Positions 8,995-16,698 of a stretch of DNA of 64,000 nt are shown piece after piece. The translations under genes and the position numbers were made by a program. Within the stretch, counting starts at the first letter, position 1. Each line of letters starts with the position of its first letter. Below the pieces are notes generated by a model that saw only the letters and a program-made list of their open reading frames with translations, searched no databases and was not told the DNA's origin. This DNA is from Chitinophagales bacterium (GTDB lineage Bacteria; Bacteroidota; Bacteroidia; Chitinophagales; Chitinophagaceae), in the NCBI GenBank assembly GCA_017303455.1, contig JAFLBM010000009.1, positions 62,001 through 126,000 of the forward strand, given 5' to 3'.

Positions 8995-9387
8995 TCAGAA
9001 TGGTAAATCCTCCAAGGGTTCGGTGATTTCAGCAGCAGCCGGAAGGGTTTCCTTTGCAACTGCGTTGCCTGCGCTGTTGGCCTTTCCGTGTAGTTTGATA
9101 CTGTTTACATGGAAGTTCAAGCTGGCTTTGGCCTCGCCTTCGGCATTCGACCATGCGTTCACACTGATACGGCCGAAGCATTCCACCAGTGTGCCTTTGG
9201 TCAGATAGTTTGCGATACCGGGATTCATCCAGTACGAGCAGTTAAAGTAAGTGGTGACCTTTACGGCCACTTCGCTGCCCTTGGGTTTGTAACTGTCATT
9301 AACGGCTACGGAGAAATTAACTACCTGCCGTCCGCTTTTCACGGTGCTGAGTTTTGCATCCGCTGTAAGTCTTCCTGTGATTTCCAT
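8995..9387 (-). CDS. ssb: single-stranded DNA-binding protein
   Basis: 130 residues with an OB-fold start (MEITGRLTADAKL), the conserved VVNFSVAVNDSYKPKG strand-loop, and an acidic C-terminal tip EPLEDLPF, the partner-docking tail of bacterial SSBs. It is shorter than typical chromosomal SSB and lacks a long linker, as expected for element-borne copies. It binds ssDNA during replication or transfer of the element. It precedes the DUF932 gene on the minus strand and has a ~196-bp inverted repeat upstream. Confidence 0.92.
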   Translation of the reverse strand: MEITGRLTADAKLSTVKSGRQVVNFSVAVNDSYKPKGSEVAVKVTTYFNCSYWMNPGIANYLTKGTLVECFGRISVNAWSNAEGEAKASLNFHVNSIKLHGKANSAGNAVAKETLPAAAEITEPLEDLPF

Positions 9388-9417
9388 AATTGAAATGTTT
9401 AAATGATGAAAAAAAAT

Positions 9418-9613
9418 TGTTTTGTAAAAGAAAAAGGGAAAAAAGAAAGCTCAGTTATAATGCGGCTACCATGAAAGCAAAAAGGAAACGGAATAAATGG
9501 TATCAGTTGCCATGTGGTAATCCTTTGTTTATGCCGTAGTCTTTTTGCAGCATTATCAGGTCTCACAAGCCGCATAACTTCGCTTTCGCATGGGCCCCTT
9601 TTCTTACAAAACA
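9418..9613. repeat. long imperfect inverted repeat upstream of ssb
   Basis: Two arms of about 80-85 bases face each other. Matching blocks from outside in: TGTTTTGTAA (9418-9427) with TTACAAAACA (9604-9613), then an AGAAA(A)GGG block, GAAAGC, AGTTAT.ATGCGGCT, GCAAAAAG, and ACGGAATAAA (9488-9497) with TTTATGCCGT (9528-9537). The inner end is shared with the shorter inverted repeat upstream of the radC-like gene. No ORF of credible length fits it. It could form a long hairpin RNA in the ssb leader, a cruciform, or be a MITE-like remnant. Confidence 0.65.
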
Positions 9614-9675
9614 GGACCTGACCAATCAACTACTTTCTGTTGCTGAATCCTGCTGTTGACGCCGAAGCTTGAGGC

Positions 9676-9813
9676 GTGAACAGTCAATATAACTTGAAGG
9701 CATTGTATCCGAAGGTTGAGGATTGTATGCCGGTCATCTGCCAGTTGATAGATGAGATGAAAGATGAACGGAGCGTCGCAAGGGACGATGCCATGAAATA
9801 CGAAAACTGGTAA
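9676..9813 (+). CDS. possible 45-residue peptide
   Basis: A short GTG-initiated frame preceded by an in-frame stop at 9670. Its C-terminal part (PVICQLIDEMKDERSVARDD) has ordinary protein composition, and it ends just before the next hypothetical gene. It may be a real small gene or the tail of a decayed one. No family is recognised. Confidence 0.25.
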   Translation: MNSQYNLKALYPKVEDCMPVICQLIDEMKDERSVARDDAMKYENW

Positions 9814-9841
9814 CAACAAAATATTAAGCTGCCCGTGGATC

Positions 9842-10222
9842 GTGCTTACCAAACATGAAGAATGCAATTGGTTTATTGGTAAGATACTGCCCGAAGAACA
9901 ACAGTACACATTGTTAGCAAAGATGAGTTTGGAAATTTTTGCTCAAATAGGATTGGAAAATAATTACTCCCAATCAATAGTCGGTGACTATCCAAGACTT
10001 GATTCTTTAAAACAGTACGCCAGATACGGACCACCAGGTATTAGTTGGGAATATTTTGTAAGGCGTATTCATTCCGAAGATGAGAAGTTCTACTATGCCA
10101 GCGAACCAGATGTTGCAGGTGATATGCTTTATAATTATGTCCATTTATTTATTAATGAAGCGCTTTACATGTCGATTATATTGAAGTGGTATGAGTTTAC
10201 AATGAATATGAGTTCATCATAA
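9842..10222 (+). CDS. hypothetical protein
   Basis: 126 residues, not recognised. No signal peptide or obvious membrane span, though the C-terminal third is hydrophobic and aromatic (NEALYMSIILKWYEF). It could start at an ATG slightly inside the frame. It lies between the ssb inverted repeat and the DUF4160-led operon, 237 bases before the latter, and is not obviously part of either. Confidence 0.5.
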   Translation: MLTKHEECNWFIGKILPEEQQYTLLAKMSLEIFAQIGLENNYSQSIVGDYPRLDSLKQYARYGPPGISWEYFVRRIHSEDEKFYYASEPDVAGDMLYNYVHLFINEALYMSIILKWYEFTMNMSSS

Positions 10223-10392
10223 ATCTCCCGTTATATACAATGGATGTTACCGAACCCGGGGCAAAGTGCGATACAATTTTCAACAATGATCTATGAGAAT
10301 TCCTTTCATATTCCGCCAATGCGACCTTCCAAATGTCTATGAGGCCAATGATTATCAATTAATTAGAGTAATTTATTAAAATTTTCTTCCCT
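10223..10392. other. intergenic, no gene seen
   Basis: AT-rich spacer before the operon promoter. No ORF, repeat or RNA gene was recognised in it. Confidence 0.5.
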
Positions 10393-10427
10393 TTTTGTTC
10401 AAAATATTAACACATGTGTTAAGTTTG
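10393..10427 (+). promoter_or_regulatory. promoter with overlapping palindromic operator
   Basis: A Bacteroidota-type -7 element TAAGTTTG (10420-10427, consensus TAnnTTTG) with a TTTTG at 10393-10397 as a plausible -33 element (22-base spacer). A perfect 16-bp palindrome, TTAACACATGTGTTAA (10407-10422), overlaps the -7 element. The GTG of the DUF4160 gene is 33 bases downstream. The layout suggests repression by a dimeric regulator, most simply the XRE-domain protein encoded two genes along. Confidence 0.65.
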
Positions 10428-10459
10428 TACAGTGAAACTTAACAAATTTAGCAATAAGT

Positions 10460-10711
10460 GTGAGGGCGATTAAGGGAACCAATTTCAATGTTTATGTATA
10501 TCCTGAAGATCATGCACCACCGCATTGTCATATCAGATATAAGGGGCAGCAGGCAGAAAGCCTGGTGGGGTTACCGTTATTGAACTTACTCGCCGGTCCA
10601 GTTCCTGAAAAATCAATTTTGAAAACATTACAGGCGAATACAAAGAGGCTTATGAAATTATGGGAACAACTAAATCCGACTTCGATCAATCAAACAGAAG
10701 AACAATCATGA
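10460..10711 (+). CDS. DUF4160 domain protein
   Basis: 83 residues with the DUF4160 core: NVYVYPEDHAPPHCHIRYKG, rich in His and Cys, near the N-terminus. DUF4160 proteins are small, of unknown function, and usually sit next to a DUF2442 protein, often in toxin-antitoxin-like pairs. That is the case here: its stop overlaps the start of the DUF2442-XRE gene by 4 bases (ATGA). The start is GTG at 10460, with a short leader from the proposed promoter. Confidence 0.85.
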   Translation: MRAIKGTNFNVYVYPEDHAPPHCHIRYKGQQAESLVGLPLLNLLAGPVPEKSILKTLQANTKRLMKLWEQLNPTSINQTEEQS

Positions 10712-12213
10712 ACCGTTGGGATAACTTAAAATATCAAAGAATAGCTAAGGTGCGGCTTAAAGGAAATGAGTACCATATCGAATTCGAAAACGGCGATGCC
10801 GTGGATATGCCGGTAGACTTTGCTATACCTGCGCATGTAAGAAAATTCGCGATGGAGGATTTTACATTTAATTCGTTTGAACTGATCATTCCTGCGGAAC
10901 CTTTCGACATTGAGATACCGTGGGACAAGATTCGTATCAATAGCGATGTGGAGTTTAGCAGGTATATGGCACAAAAAGCGGAAGAACAAGCTAAAGGTGT
11001 TGGTGAAAGAATTAAGCTACTTCGAGAAAAGAAAGGGCTTAAATCACTTGAGTTAGCGGACCGTTCCGGACTTACACCACAAACTATTTCACGAATCGAA
11101 AACGGCCGTACTGATGTTCCCTATCAGACGCTTCAAAAAATCCTGGTGTCAATGGGATACGATCTTTCTGACCTCGCAGGTAACCTGGATGAAGAAACAG
11201 ACGATCGTAACATGCCTAGCCTACTTCGTCGTCTCGCAAAGTCAGGAATTGATGCGCAATTCCTGAGAACGAAGATATGGCCTGCCACATTACACAACGC
11301 CTTGTCGCAACAACGTGGGGTACTACCTGATATGTTGTTGAATGAAGCGGCCAGCTACCTAAGCAACATTTTTGGCTGGACTTCGAAAGAAATATGGAGT
11401 GGTGATGATCTTATCATTCGGAGTAAGCCAGCCGAAATGGCCTTTTTCAAACGACCGGCAAATTCCAACCTGAACCAGATCAAAGCCTATTCGCATTATG
11501 CTTTTCGACTTGGACAATTGGTATTGAATGCTTCGATCACAGAAAAGAAATTCGAGTACCCTACCAATGTAACCGAGTTCCGGAAGTTTTTGATCAACCA
11601 TTATGGAGAAATTAATTTAGATAATGTTCTTGAGTATGCCTGGGACCTTGGCATTTGCGTTTTACCACTGAGTGATTCAGGGATTTTTCATGGTGCGGCC
11701 TGGAATATCAATGGAAAACATGTGATTGTTCTAAAGCAAAATACACAGTCCCATGCACGATGGATATTCGACTTGCTGCATGAACTCTATCATGTTTTTG
11801 CACACTTAAGTGAAAAGAACACATCTGTTGTGGAAACCGAAGAGCTTTCTCCTTTCGCCAGTCAGGATACAATAGAAGAACGTGAGGCGAATTCGTTTGC
11901 GAACCAAGTTGTCTTTGATGGACAAGCCGAAGCTCTTGCCCAACAGTGCGTGGCGGAAGCGGGTAACATCGAAAATCTCAAGAAGACAATCAGCAAAGTA
12001 TCGAAACAAACAAATATCCGGGAGGATTTTCTTTCTAATTACATCGCATTCCGATTGAATTATCAAGGAGAAAATTGGTGGCCCACTGCGCAGAAATTGC
12101 AGGTAACAGAACCCAATCCATTTGAAGTTGTGAAAGCAAGACTGGAAAACCGTATTAACCTGTTGAAGTTAAACCCGATCGAAAGTAATTTATTAACAAC
12201 CGCATTAAACTAA
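10708..12213 (+). CDS. DUF2442-XRE-ImmA/IrrE metallopeptidase regulator
   Basis: 501 residues from the ATG at 10708, which overlaps the previous stop as ATGA; this is preferred over an ATG at 10660 inside the DUF4160 gene. Three parts are visible: a DUF2442-like N-terminus (about 8-80), an XRE helix-turn-helix (about 99-157, with SGLTPQTISRIENGR), and an ImmA/IrrE peptidase with HELYH at 358-362 and a downstream EREANSFA ligand motif. Proteins of the XRE-ImmA/IrrE kind cleave repressors or act as stress-responsive regulators. As first large gene of the cluster it probably senses a signal and controls the operon. The fusion to DUF2442 is unusual. Confidence 0.88.
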   Translation: MNRWDNLKYQRIAKVRLKGNEYHIEFENGDAVDMPVDFAIPAHVRKFAMEDFTFNSFELIIPAEPFDIEIPWDKIRINSDVEFSRYMAQKAEEQAKGVGERIKLLREKKGLKSLELADRSGLTPQTISRIENGRTDVPYQTLQKILVSMGYDLSDLAGNLDEETDDRNMPSLLRRLAKSGIDAQFLRTKIWPATLHNALSQQRGVLPDMLLNEAASYLSNIFGWTSKEIWSGDDLIIRSKPAEMAFFKRPANSNLNQIKAYSHYAFRLGQLVLNASITEKKFEYPTNVTEFRKFLINHYGEINLDNVLEYAWDLGICVLPLSDSGIFHGAAWNINGKHVIVLKQNTQSHARWIFDLLHELYHVFAHLSEKNTSVVETEELSPFASQDTIEEREANSFANQVVFDGQAEALAQQCVAEAGNIENLKKTISKVSKQTNIREDFLSNYIAFRLNYQGENWWPTAQKLQVTEPNPFEVVKARLENRINLLKLNPIESNLLTTALN

Positions 12214-12219
12214 AATACT

Positions 12220-12834
12220 ATGGCATTTCAAAAAGTAAAACCGGAAAAGCCGGTTAAAGATTTGACGCCGCTGGATGTAAAATGCACGACGACCCGGTGC
12301 AGGGACAATTTTCATTGTTTTAAGACCAGCCAGAAAATGATCGAAAATTATGGGAAGACCGGCGTATGCCGTGATTGTGGCGAGGATGTAGTTGACTGGG
12401 ATCGCATCCGAAAAAATGATGTTAATGATCATGGCTATATGTTCGATGTAATGAAACTTGAACTGCTAAGGCATGTATGCTGGAATATGGACTTGCAAAC
12501 AGAAATTACCGAGTTCGCCCAGAAAAGGGGGAAAAGGAAGTTGCGTGAACGTGCCAGAAAGATTTTGCAGCAAAAGATTGGAAAGGCAATAAACTTTCGC
12601 GAAGGATATCAAACAGCTAAAACTGGAAGGGAGATTATCCACTATGCCATGCACGCAACCGCTACGTGCTGCCGTCCTTGCATGGAGTATTGGCACAATA
12701 TACCAATGGGGACTGATCTTACAAACGGTCAGCTTGATTATGCAACGGATCTTGTTATGCTGTTCGTAGAAGACCGCATTAAGAACCTTAGCGACGAGGG
12801 GTTGCAAAAAGTCGCTGTAAAAAAGCTAAGATGA
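12220..12834 (+). CDS. DUF4186-type zinc-binding protein
   Basis: 204 residues. Cysteines occur at 22, 27, 33, 50 and 53 (CRDCGEDVVDW), looking like an N-terminal zinc ribbon. The C-terminal half matches DUF4186: HATATCCRPCMEYWHNIP (H145, C150, C151, C154, H159) and a following helix. DUF4186 has no established function. Here it has an N-terminal extension compared with the usual ~110-residue single-domain form. It starts 6 bases after the XRE-IrrE gene and overlaps the radical SAM gene by 4 bases, so the two are likely co-translated and may act together. Confidence 0.75.
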   Translation: MAFQKVKPEKPVKDLTPLDVKCTTTRCRDNFHCFKTSQKMIENYGKTGVCRDCGEDVVDWDRIRKNDVNDHGYMFDVMKLELLRHVCWNMDLQTEITEFAQKRGKRKLRERARKILQQKIGKAINFREGYQTAKTGREIIHYAMHATATCCRPCMEYWHNIPMGTDLTNGQLDYATDLVMLFVEDRIKNLSDEGLQKVAVKKLR

Positions 12835-13829
12835 GTACGATTGACACCATACAAGTCTCTTCCCATTTGCGTTCCAAAGCCATCAATGTCGAGGAAAGGA
12901 AACTGCTTATCACCAACTTTCACCAAAGTAAGCAGGAGGAAGATTTAACCGAGCCGCCGAACTGCAATGGGTTTGGGAGAATCCGGCATTTCAAGCTGGG
13001 AACAGGACATAACTGGCCATTAAACCCATTGCCAATACTGCCAGCGGCTAAAGCACTGCGGAAAGAACCCGGCTCCATGATCCGTGCGCAGGTATTTCAG
13101 AATGCCGTTTGCAATTGGCGCTGCTGGTACTGCTTCGTTGATTTTGAATTACTGAAAGGTGATCGTGCGCACTCGGATTTCTTGTCTTGTGATGAATTAC
13201 TTGATCTTTATTTAGCACAAGACGATCCGCCGGACATGATTGACCTCACCGGTGGTCAACCTGATCTTACACCCGAATGGATACCCTGGATGATGGAAGC
13301 CTTGCAAAAACGAAGACTTGATAAGAAGGTTTACTTATGGTCTGATGACAATCTTAGTAATGATTATTTCTGGCAATACTTAAGCGAATCACAGATAGAA
13401 CTGATCCGAAGTTACAAAATGTATTCACGAGTGTGTTGCTTTAAGGGGATCGATGAGTTGTCTTTCTCTTTAAACACGAAAGCGGACCCCGCTTTATTTG
13501 ATCAGCAATTTGGCCTTGCAGAAAGATTACTTGAATTGGGTATTGATCTGTATTTCTATATCACGATCACAGCACCCACGACAACAGATTTTTCAATTGC
13601 TATTCCAAAGCTCCTTGACAGGGTGCAACAAATTCATCCGAACCTTCCGTTGCGTATCGTTCCCTTAGAGATATTTCCGTTCACCCCGGTCAAACCCCGC
13701 ATGAATGACACCACAAATGACCTTATCACAGGGCAATACAAAGCAATCGAAATTTGGCAAAAAGAGATACAGAAACGATTCGATTCTTCTTTTGCTGCAT
13801 CGCCAATCACTGAAATCCCTATTCATTAA
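12831..13829 (+). CDS. radical SAM enzyme
   Basis: 332 residues. The iron-sulfur motif CNWRCWYC (C94-x3-C98-x2-C101) is intact, followed by LTGGQPDLTP at about 139-148, corresponding to the SAM-binding GGE motif. About 90 residues precede the cluster motif, more than in minimal family members. Radical SAM enzymes make a 5'-deoxyadenosyl radical for difficult C-H chemistry; the substrate here is unknown. Overlap with the DUF4186 gene and proximity to a methyltransferase, an ASCH protein and a P-loop kinase suggest modification of a nucleotide or nucleic acid, which is inference. It does not show the viperin-type sequence around the cysteines. Confidence 0.88.
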   Translation: MSTIDTIQVSSHLRSKAINVEERKLLITNFHQSKQEEDLTEPPNCNGFGRIRHFKLGTGHNWPLNPLPILPAAKALRKEPGSMIRAQVFQNAVCNWRCWYCFVDFELLKGDRAHSDFLSCDELLDLYLAQDDPPDMIDLTGGQPDLTPEWIPWMMEALQKRRLDKKVYLWSDDNLSNDYFWQYLSESQIELIRSYKMYSRVCCFKGIDELSFSLNTKADPALFDQQFGLAERLLELGIDLYFYITITAPTTTDFSIAIPKLLDRVQQIHPNLPLRIVPLEIFPFTPVKPRMNDTTNDLITGQYKAIEIWQKEIQKRFDSSFAASPITEIPIH

Positions 13830-13846
13830 CAGCCTAATCAACCGCC

Positions 13847-15106
13847 ATGAGCCACAAATTTCATAAAAGCACCTTGCTGCGGATATGTTCACAACCGCGG
13901 ACTTTTGAGTACATCTCAAAAAACAGTTCTGGTCTTGATCCCCTCCAGATCACAGAGGTTCTTAATGAGCTACTGTCAGAAGGAAAGTTGGAAAAAAAAG
14001 ATAGCATGTGGGTGATTCCTGAAGCAAAAAAACCATTGACTCTTGCATTCGCTGATAAAGACCCACAGAACTATCTGAAGAAATATATGGGTCATTTCGA
14101 ATTTTTGAAAACCCCTCATCCGCTGGACTTTGAATGGAGGAATTCTAAGCATAGCCTGAACTACCTGACGGATCAGATGCTGGAATTAACGGCCCCCAAC
14201 GATTCAGTGCTAATACTCGGAATGCCCACGCTGTTTGCTAATATTTACGAACGGGATGTGACGCAATCCGTTACATTGGTAGAGCGAAATAAGCCGATAA
14301 TCGATGGGCTTAAGAAGTTTGTAAATCATAAGGCCAAAATTCAGGAGGCTGACATATTTAAAATTGATCCGGCAAAACTCGGTTCCTACCAATGTGTGCT
14401 GATGGACCCACCGTGGTATTCCGAACATTTTTATCAATTCATCTGGCTGGCAGCACGCTGCTTGGATATAGGTGGTACGCTTGCTATCAGTATTCCACCA
14501 ATTAATACACGACCCGACATTGATGCGGAGCGGTTGGACTGGTTTCAATATTGCCAGCAACAAGGGCTCTGTCTTGAAAATCTATCTGCCAATCACCTGG
14601 AGTACACAATGCCTTTCTTTGAGTTCAATGCGTTTCGTGCAGGCGGCATACAGAACATTCTTCCTTTTTGGAGGAAAGGAGATTTTGCAGTGTTCAAGAA
14701 AATCAAAGATCAGCATACCGAACGCAAACATCTTGTGGAAAAGGTATCCGGATGGGTGGAACGAGACTTTGATGGTGTCCGTATCCGTATCAAGCCCGGG
14801 CAACAAGATAGGGGGGATTCTTTTTTACCGGAAAGTATTGTCAAAGGAGATATACTGCCAACGGTCAGCTCAAGAGATCCGCTGCGTGATCTGGCAAATA
14901 TCTGGACTTCCGGAAACAGAATCTTTAAAGTATCAAATCCTACTTTATTTTTGAGCTGTATTGACCGAATTAATGGTCGTAACCAATTGAATGCCAACGA
15001 TGAAAGCGTCAAGGCATTTATTGATGAGATTACGAACCTGGAAAAACGGGAATACACTAACTATTTAGAGTGGGTTTATTATGAAATGGAAAGACAAATT
15101 GCTTAA
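13847..15106 (+). CDS. winged-helix / DPPW-motif methyltransferase
   Basis: 419 residues. A winged-helix-like N-terminus (about 5-58), then a Rossmann-type methyltransferase: motif I region VLILGMPTL (121-129), acidic TLVERN (143-148) and catalytic DPPW at 187-190. DPPW/NPPY-type motifs are typical of N6-adenine and related amino-methyltransferases. Motif I lacks the usual glycine-rich FxGxG, as in some N6_Mlase-like families, so the substrate need not be DNA. It follows the radical SAM gene by 17 bases and overlaps the ASCH gene by 26. The C-terminal ~170 residues are not recognised. Confidence 0.75.
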   Translation: MSHKFHKSTLLRICSQPRTFEYISKNSSGLDPLQITEVLNELLSEGKLEKKDSMWVIPEAKKPLTLAFADKDPQNYLKKYMGHFEFLKTPHPLDFEWRNSKHSLNYLTDQMLELTAPNDSVLILGMPTLFANIYERDVTQSVTLVERNKPIIDGLKKFVNHKAKIQEADIFKIDPAKLGSYQCVLMDPPWYSEHFYQFIWLAARCLDIGGTLAISIPPINTRPDIDAERLDWFQYCQQQGLCLENLSANHLEYTMPFFEFNAFRAGGIQNILPFWRKGDFAVFKKIKDQHTERKHLVEKVSGWVERDFDGVRIRIKPGQQDRGDSFLPESIVKGDILPTVSSRDPLRDLANIWTSGNRIFKVSNPTLFLSCIDRINGRNQLNANDESVKAFIDEITNLEKREYTNYLEWVYYEMERQIA

Positions 15107-15608
15107 GAAACTGTCCGTAGAATTAACGTATGATACAGAATGGAACAACTACATCGAACAACTAAAATGCGATTACCCGTCTATTGGTGTGCACCTGGCC
15201 GTATTCAGTGAAGCTATCCTGTCTGAGCTGCTGGCCGGAAGGAAAACGGTAGAATCCCGTTTTTCAACGAATAGAGTCAGCCCATTTGGAAAAATACAAG
15301 CCGGTGATATCATCCTCGTTAAAAGAAGCGGTGGACCGGTTGTAGGAGTTTTTTTGGCTGGAACGATTAACAGTTTTTCGAATCTCACGCCATCCAACAT
15401 GCGGGTAATACGAAGTGAATACAGTACCCGTCTCGGGCTGCCAGAGAAAAGCAAATTTTGGACAGAAAAGTTGGATGCGAAATACGGAACGCTCATTTCA
15501 ATTAAGAAATTTAAGCAATTGTCCCCTTTCCCGGTTGAAAAAAGGGACCGGACCGGTTGGGTCGTGTTGCAAGAGCGAAGCATGAACGATTTGTTTATTC
15601 AGAAATAA
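15081..15608 (+). CDS. ASCH domain protein
   Basis: 175 residues with the ASCH/PUA-like signature GRKTVESR at 53-60 (GxKxxExR) and the following GDIILVKRSGGPVVG strand pair. ASCH domains bind RNA or nucleotides, and one family member (YqfB) is an N4-acetylcytidine amidohydrolase. Here it probably recognises a modified base or nucleotide made by its neighbours (inference). It starts inside the methyltransferase gene and its stop overlaps the kinase start (TAATG). Confidence 0.8.
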   Translation: MKWKDKLLKKLSVELTYDTEWNNYIEQLKCDYPSIGVHLAVFSEAILSELLAGRKTVESRFSTNRVSPFGKIQAGDIILVKRSGGPVVGVFLAGTINSFSNLTPSNMRVIRSEYSTRLGLPEKSKFWTEKLDAKYGTLISIKKFKQLSPFPVEKRDRTGWVVLQERSMNDLFIQK

Positions 15609-16165
15609 TGAAAATAAATTCTTCCATTGTCATCATTGGCGAAATATGTTCCGGTAAATCGACGCTTGCCCGTCGGTTAGCGGAAGATGTTCAACTGCCC
15701 AAAGCATCCTTCGGTGGTTACCTGCTCCAGTACTGCAAGGACAACGGTATACCAGAGCATGAAAGAGGGGATTTGCAGAACATGGGGCAGCAAATGATCG
15801 AGGATGATGCCCCTTCTTTTCTTCATAAGGTTATCAATTTTTCTACTACCGAGCTGTCGATAGTTTTGTTTGAGGGAGTACGCCATGAAATTATCCTACG
15901 AGAAATCTCAGGAATGAGTGGTCGCACCGCCACGATCTATGTGGAAGCAAGCTATTCACAGCGTTTGAGCAGGTACCTTGCAAGGCAAAAGGAGATTGAT
16001 ACCGGTAAAACCGAAGCGGATTTCCTTACGGCAAGCCGCCATCCTGTTGAAAGGGAGGTGCCCTTGTTAAAAGAGAAATGTTCTTTCGTTATTGAATCAA
16101 GCGACTCTGCAGATAATGACTATGAGCAGTTAAAGCAATTCATTAGTAAATGGCTGAGCAAATGA
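15608..16165 (+). CDS. P-loop nucleotide-kinase-like protein
   Basis: 185 residues from the ATG in TAATG at 15608 (a longer frame from 15557 would run through the ASCH gene). Walker A is GEICSGKS at 11-18. Further features are FEGVRHE near residue 94, replacing Walker B, and an arginine-rich lid-like region around 130 (QRLSRYLARQK). Size and layout match small nucleoside- or nucleotide-kinase-like NTPases of the AAA_18/dNMP-kinase kind. In this cluster it could phosphorylate a modified nucleoside. It overlaps the next gene by ATGA. Confidence 0.75.
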   Translation: MKINSSIVIIGEICSGKSTLARRLAEDVQLPKASFGGYLLQYCKDNGIPEHERGDLQNMGQQMIEDDAPSFLHKVINFSTTELSIVLFEGVRHEIILREISGMSGRTATIYVEASYSQRLSRYLARQKEIDTGKTEADFLTASRHPVEREVPLLKEKCSFVIESSDSADNDYEQLKQFISKWLSK

Positions 16166-16689
16166 AACCCGAACTGATCATCAGCGTCGCAGCCCTGGTT
16201 TTTTCGGGAGTATCTGTTTATATCAACGTCCTATACAGGAAAAAAGATTTCTATAACCAGCTGCTTCGAGAACAAATCAATGCCGGGTACCTTATTATGG
16301 AAACATTGCTCAGATTGAACAATACTTATACAGAAGAATATAAACGGTTTGTCGGCACTTCGATGGCCAAACACATGACCAAAACAGGGCTACCACCCAG
16401 CGTCGATCAGCTTCAATTGTGGCAAACCGAACTTCATATCCACATGGATGCCCAGTATAAGGAAGCATTTGGTTCTGTGCTAGCCCGTGGATTTATTTTC
16501 CCCGCGGAATTTCAAAAAGAGCTTAGGGATTATTTTGAATTACTCGCTGATCTTTTTGAGAATAAAAATGATGAAGATCTAGGAGTTCGACTTTCCGGGC
16601 TTTATGAACCGCTTGCCAATATTACTGATCAATTGAATCATTATTTAAAAGTCGATCAGTTGTCCAAGAAACTGCACCGGCTGTTATAG
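16162..16689 (+). CDS. single-pass membrane protein of unknown function
   Basis: 175 residues from the ATG in ATGA at 16162. One N-terminal membrane segment (about 5-27, LIISVAALVFSGVSVYINVLY) is followed by a positively charged RKK, placing the helical remainder in the cytoplasm. No family is recognised. N-terminally anchored helical proteins are common as small effectors or membrane tethers in defence operons, which is a weak analogy only. It overlaps the kinase gene and ends 9 bases before the TOPRIM gene. Confidence 0.65.
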   Translation: MKPELIISVAALVFSGVSVYINVLYRKKDFYNQLLREQINAGYLIMETLLRLNNTYTEEYKRFVGTSMAKHMTKTGLPPSVDQLQLWQTELHIHMDAQYKEAFGSVLARGFIFPAEFQKELRDYFELLADLFENKNDEDLGVRLSGLYEPLANITDQLNHYLKVDQLSKKLHRLL

Positions 16690-16698
16690 AATTTAGCG

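Noticed and set aside
12831..13829. Radical SAM protein as a prokaryotic viperin
   Set aside because: The cysteine context CNWRCWYCFVD and the GGQPD segment differ from the viperin pattern; only the nearby kinase recalls viperin loci.
14472..14954. 160-residue plus-strand ORF in another frame of the methyltransferase gene
   Set aside because: The methyltransferase frame carries the DPPW motif and the operon overlaps; this frame has no recognisable sequence.
15557..15607. Longer N-terminus for the P-loop kinase
   Set aside because: It would run through the end of the ASCH gene, while the ATG at 15608 overlaps the ASCH stop as TAATG and puts the Walker A motif at the normal place.
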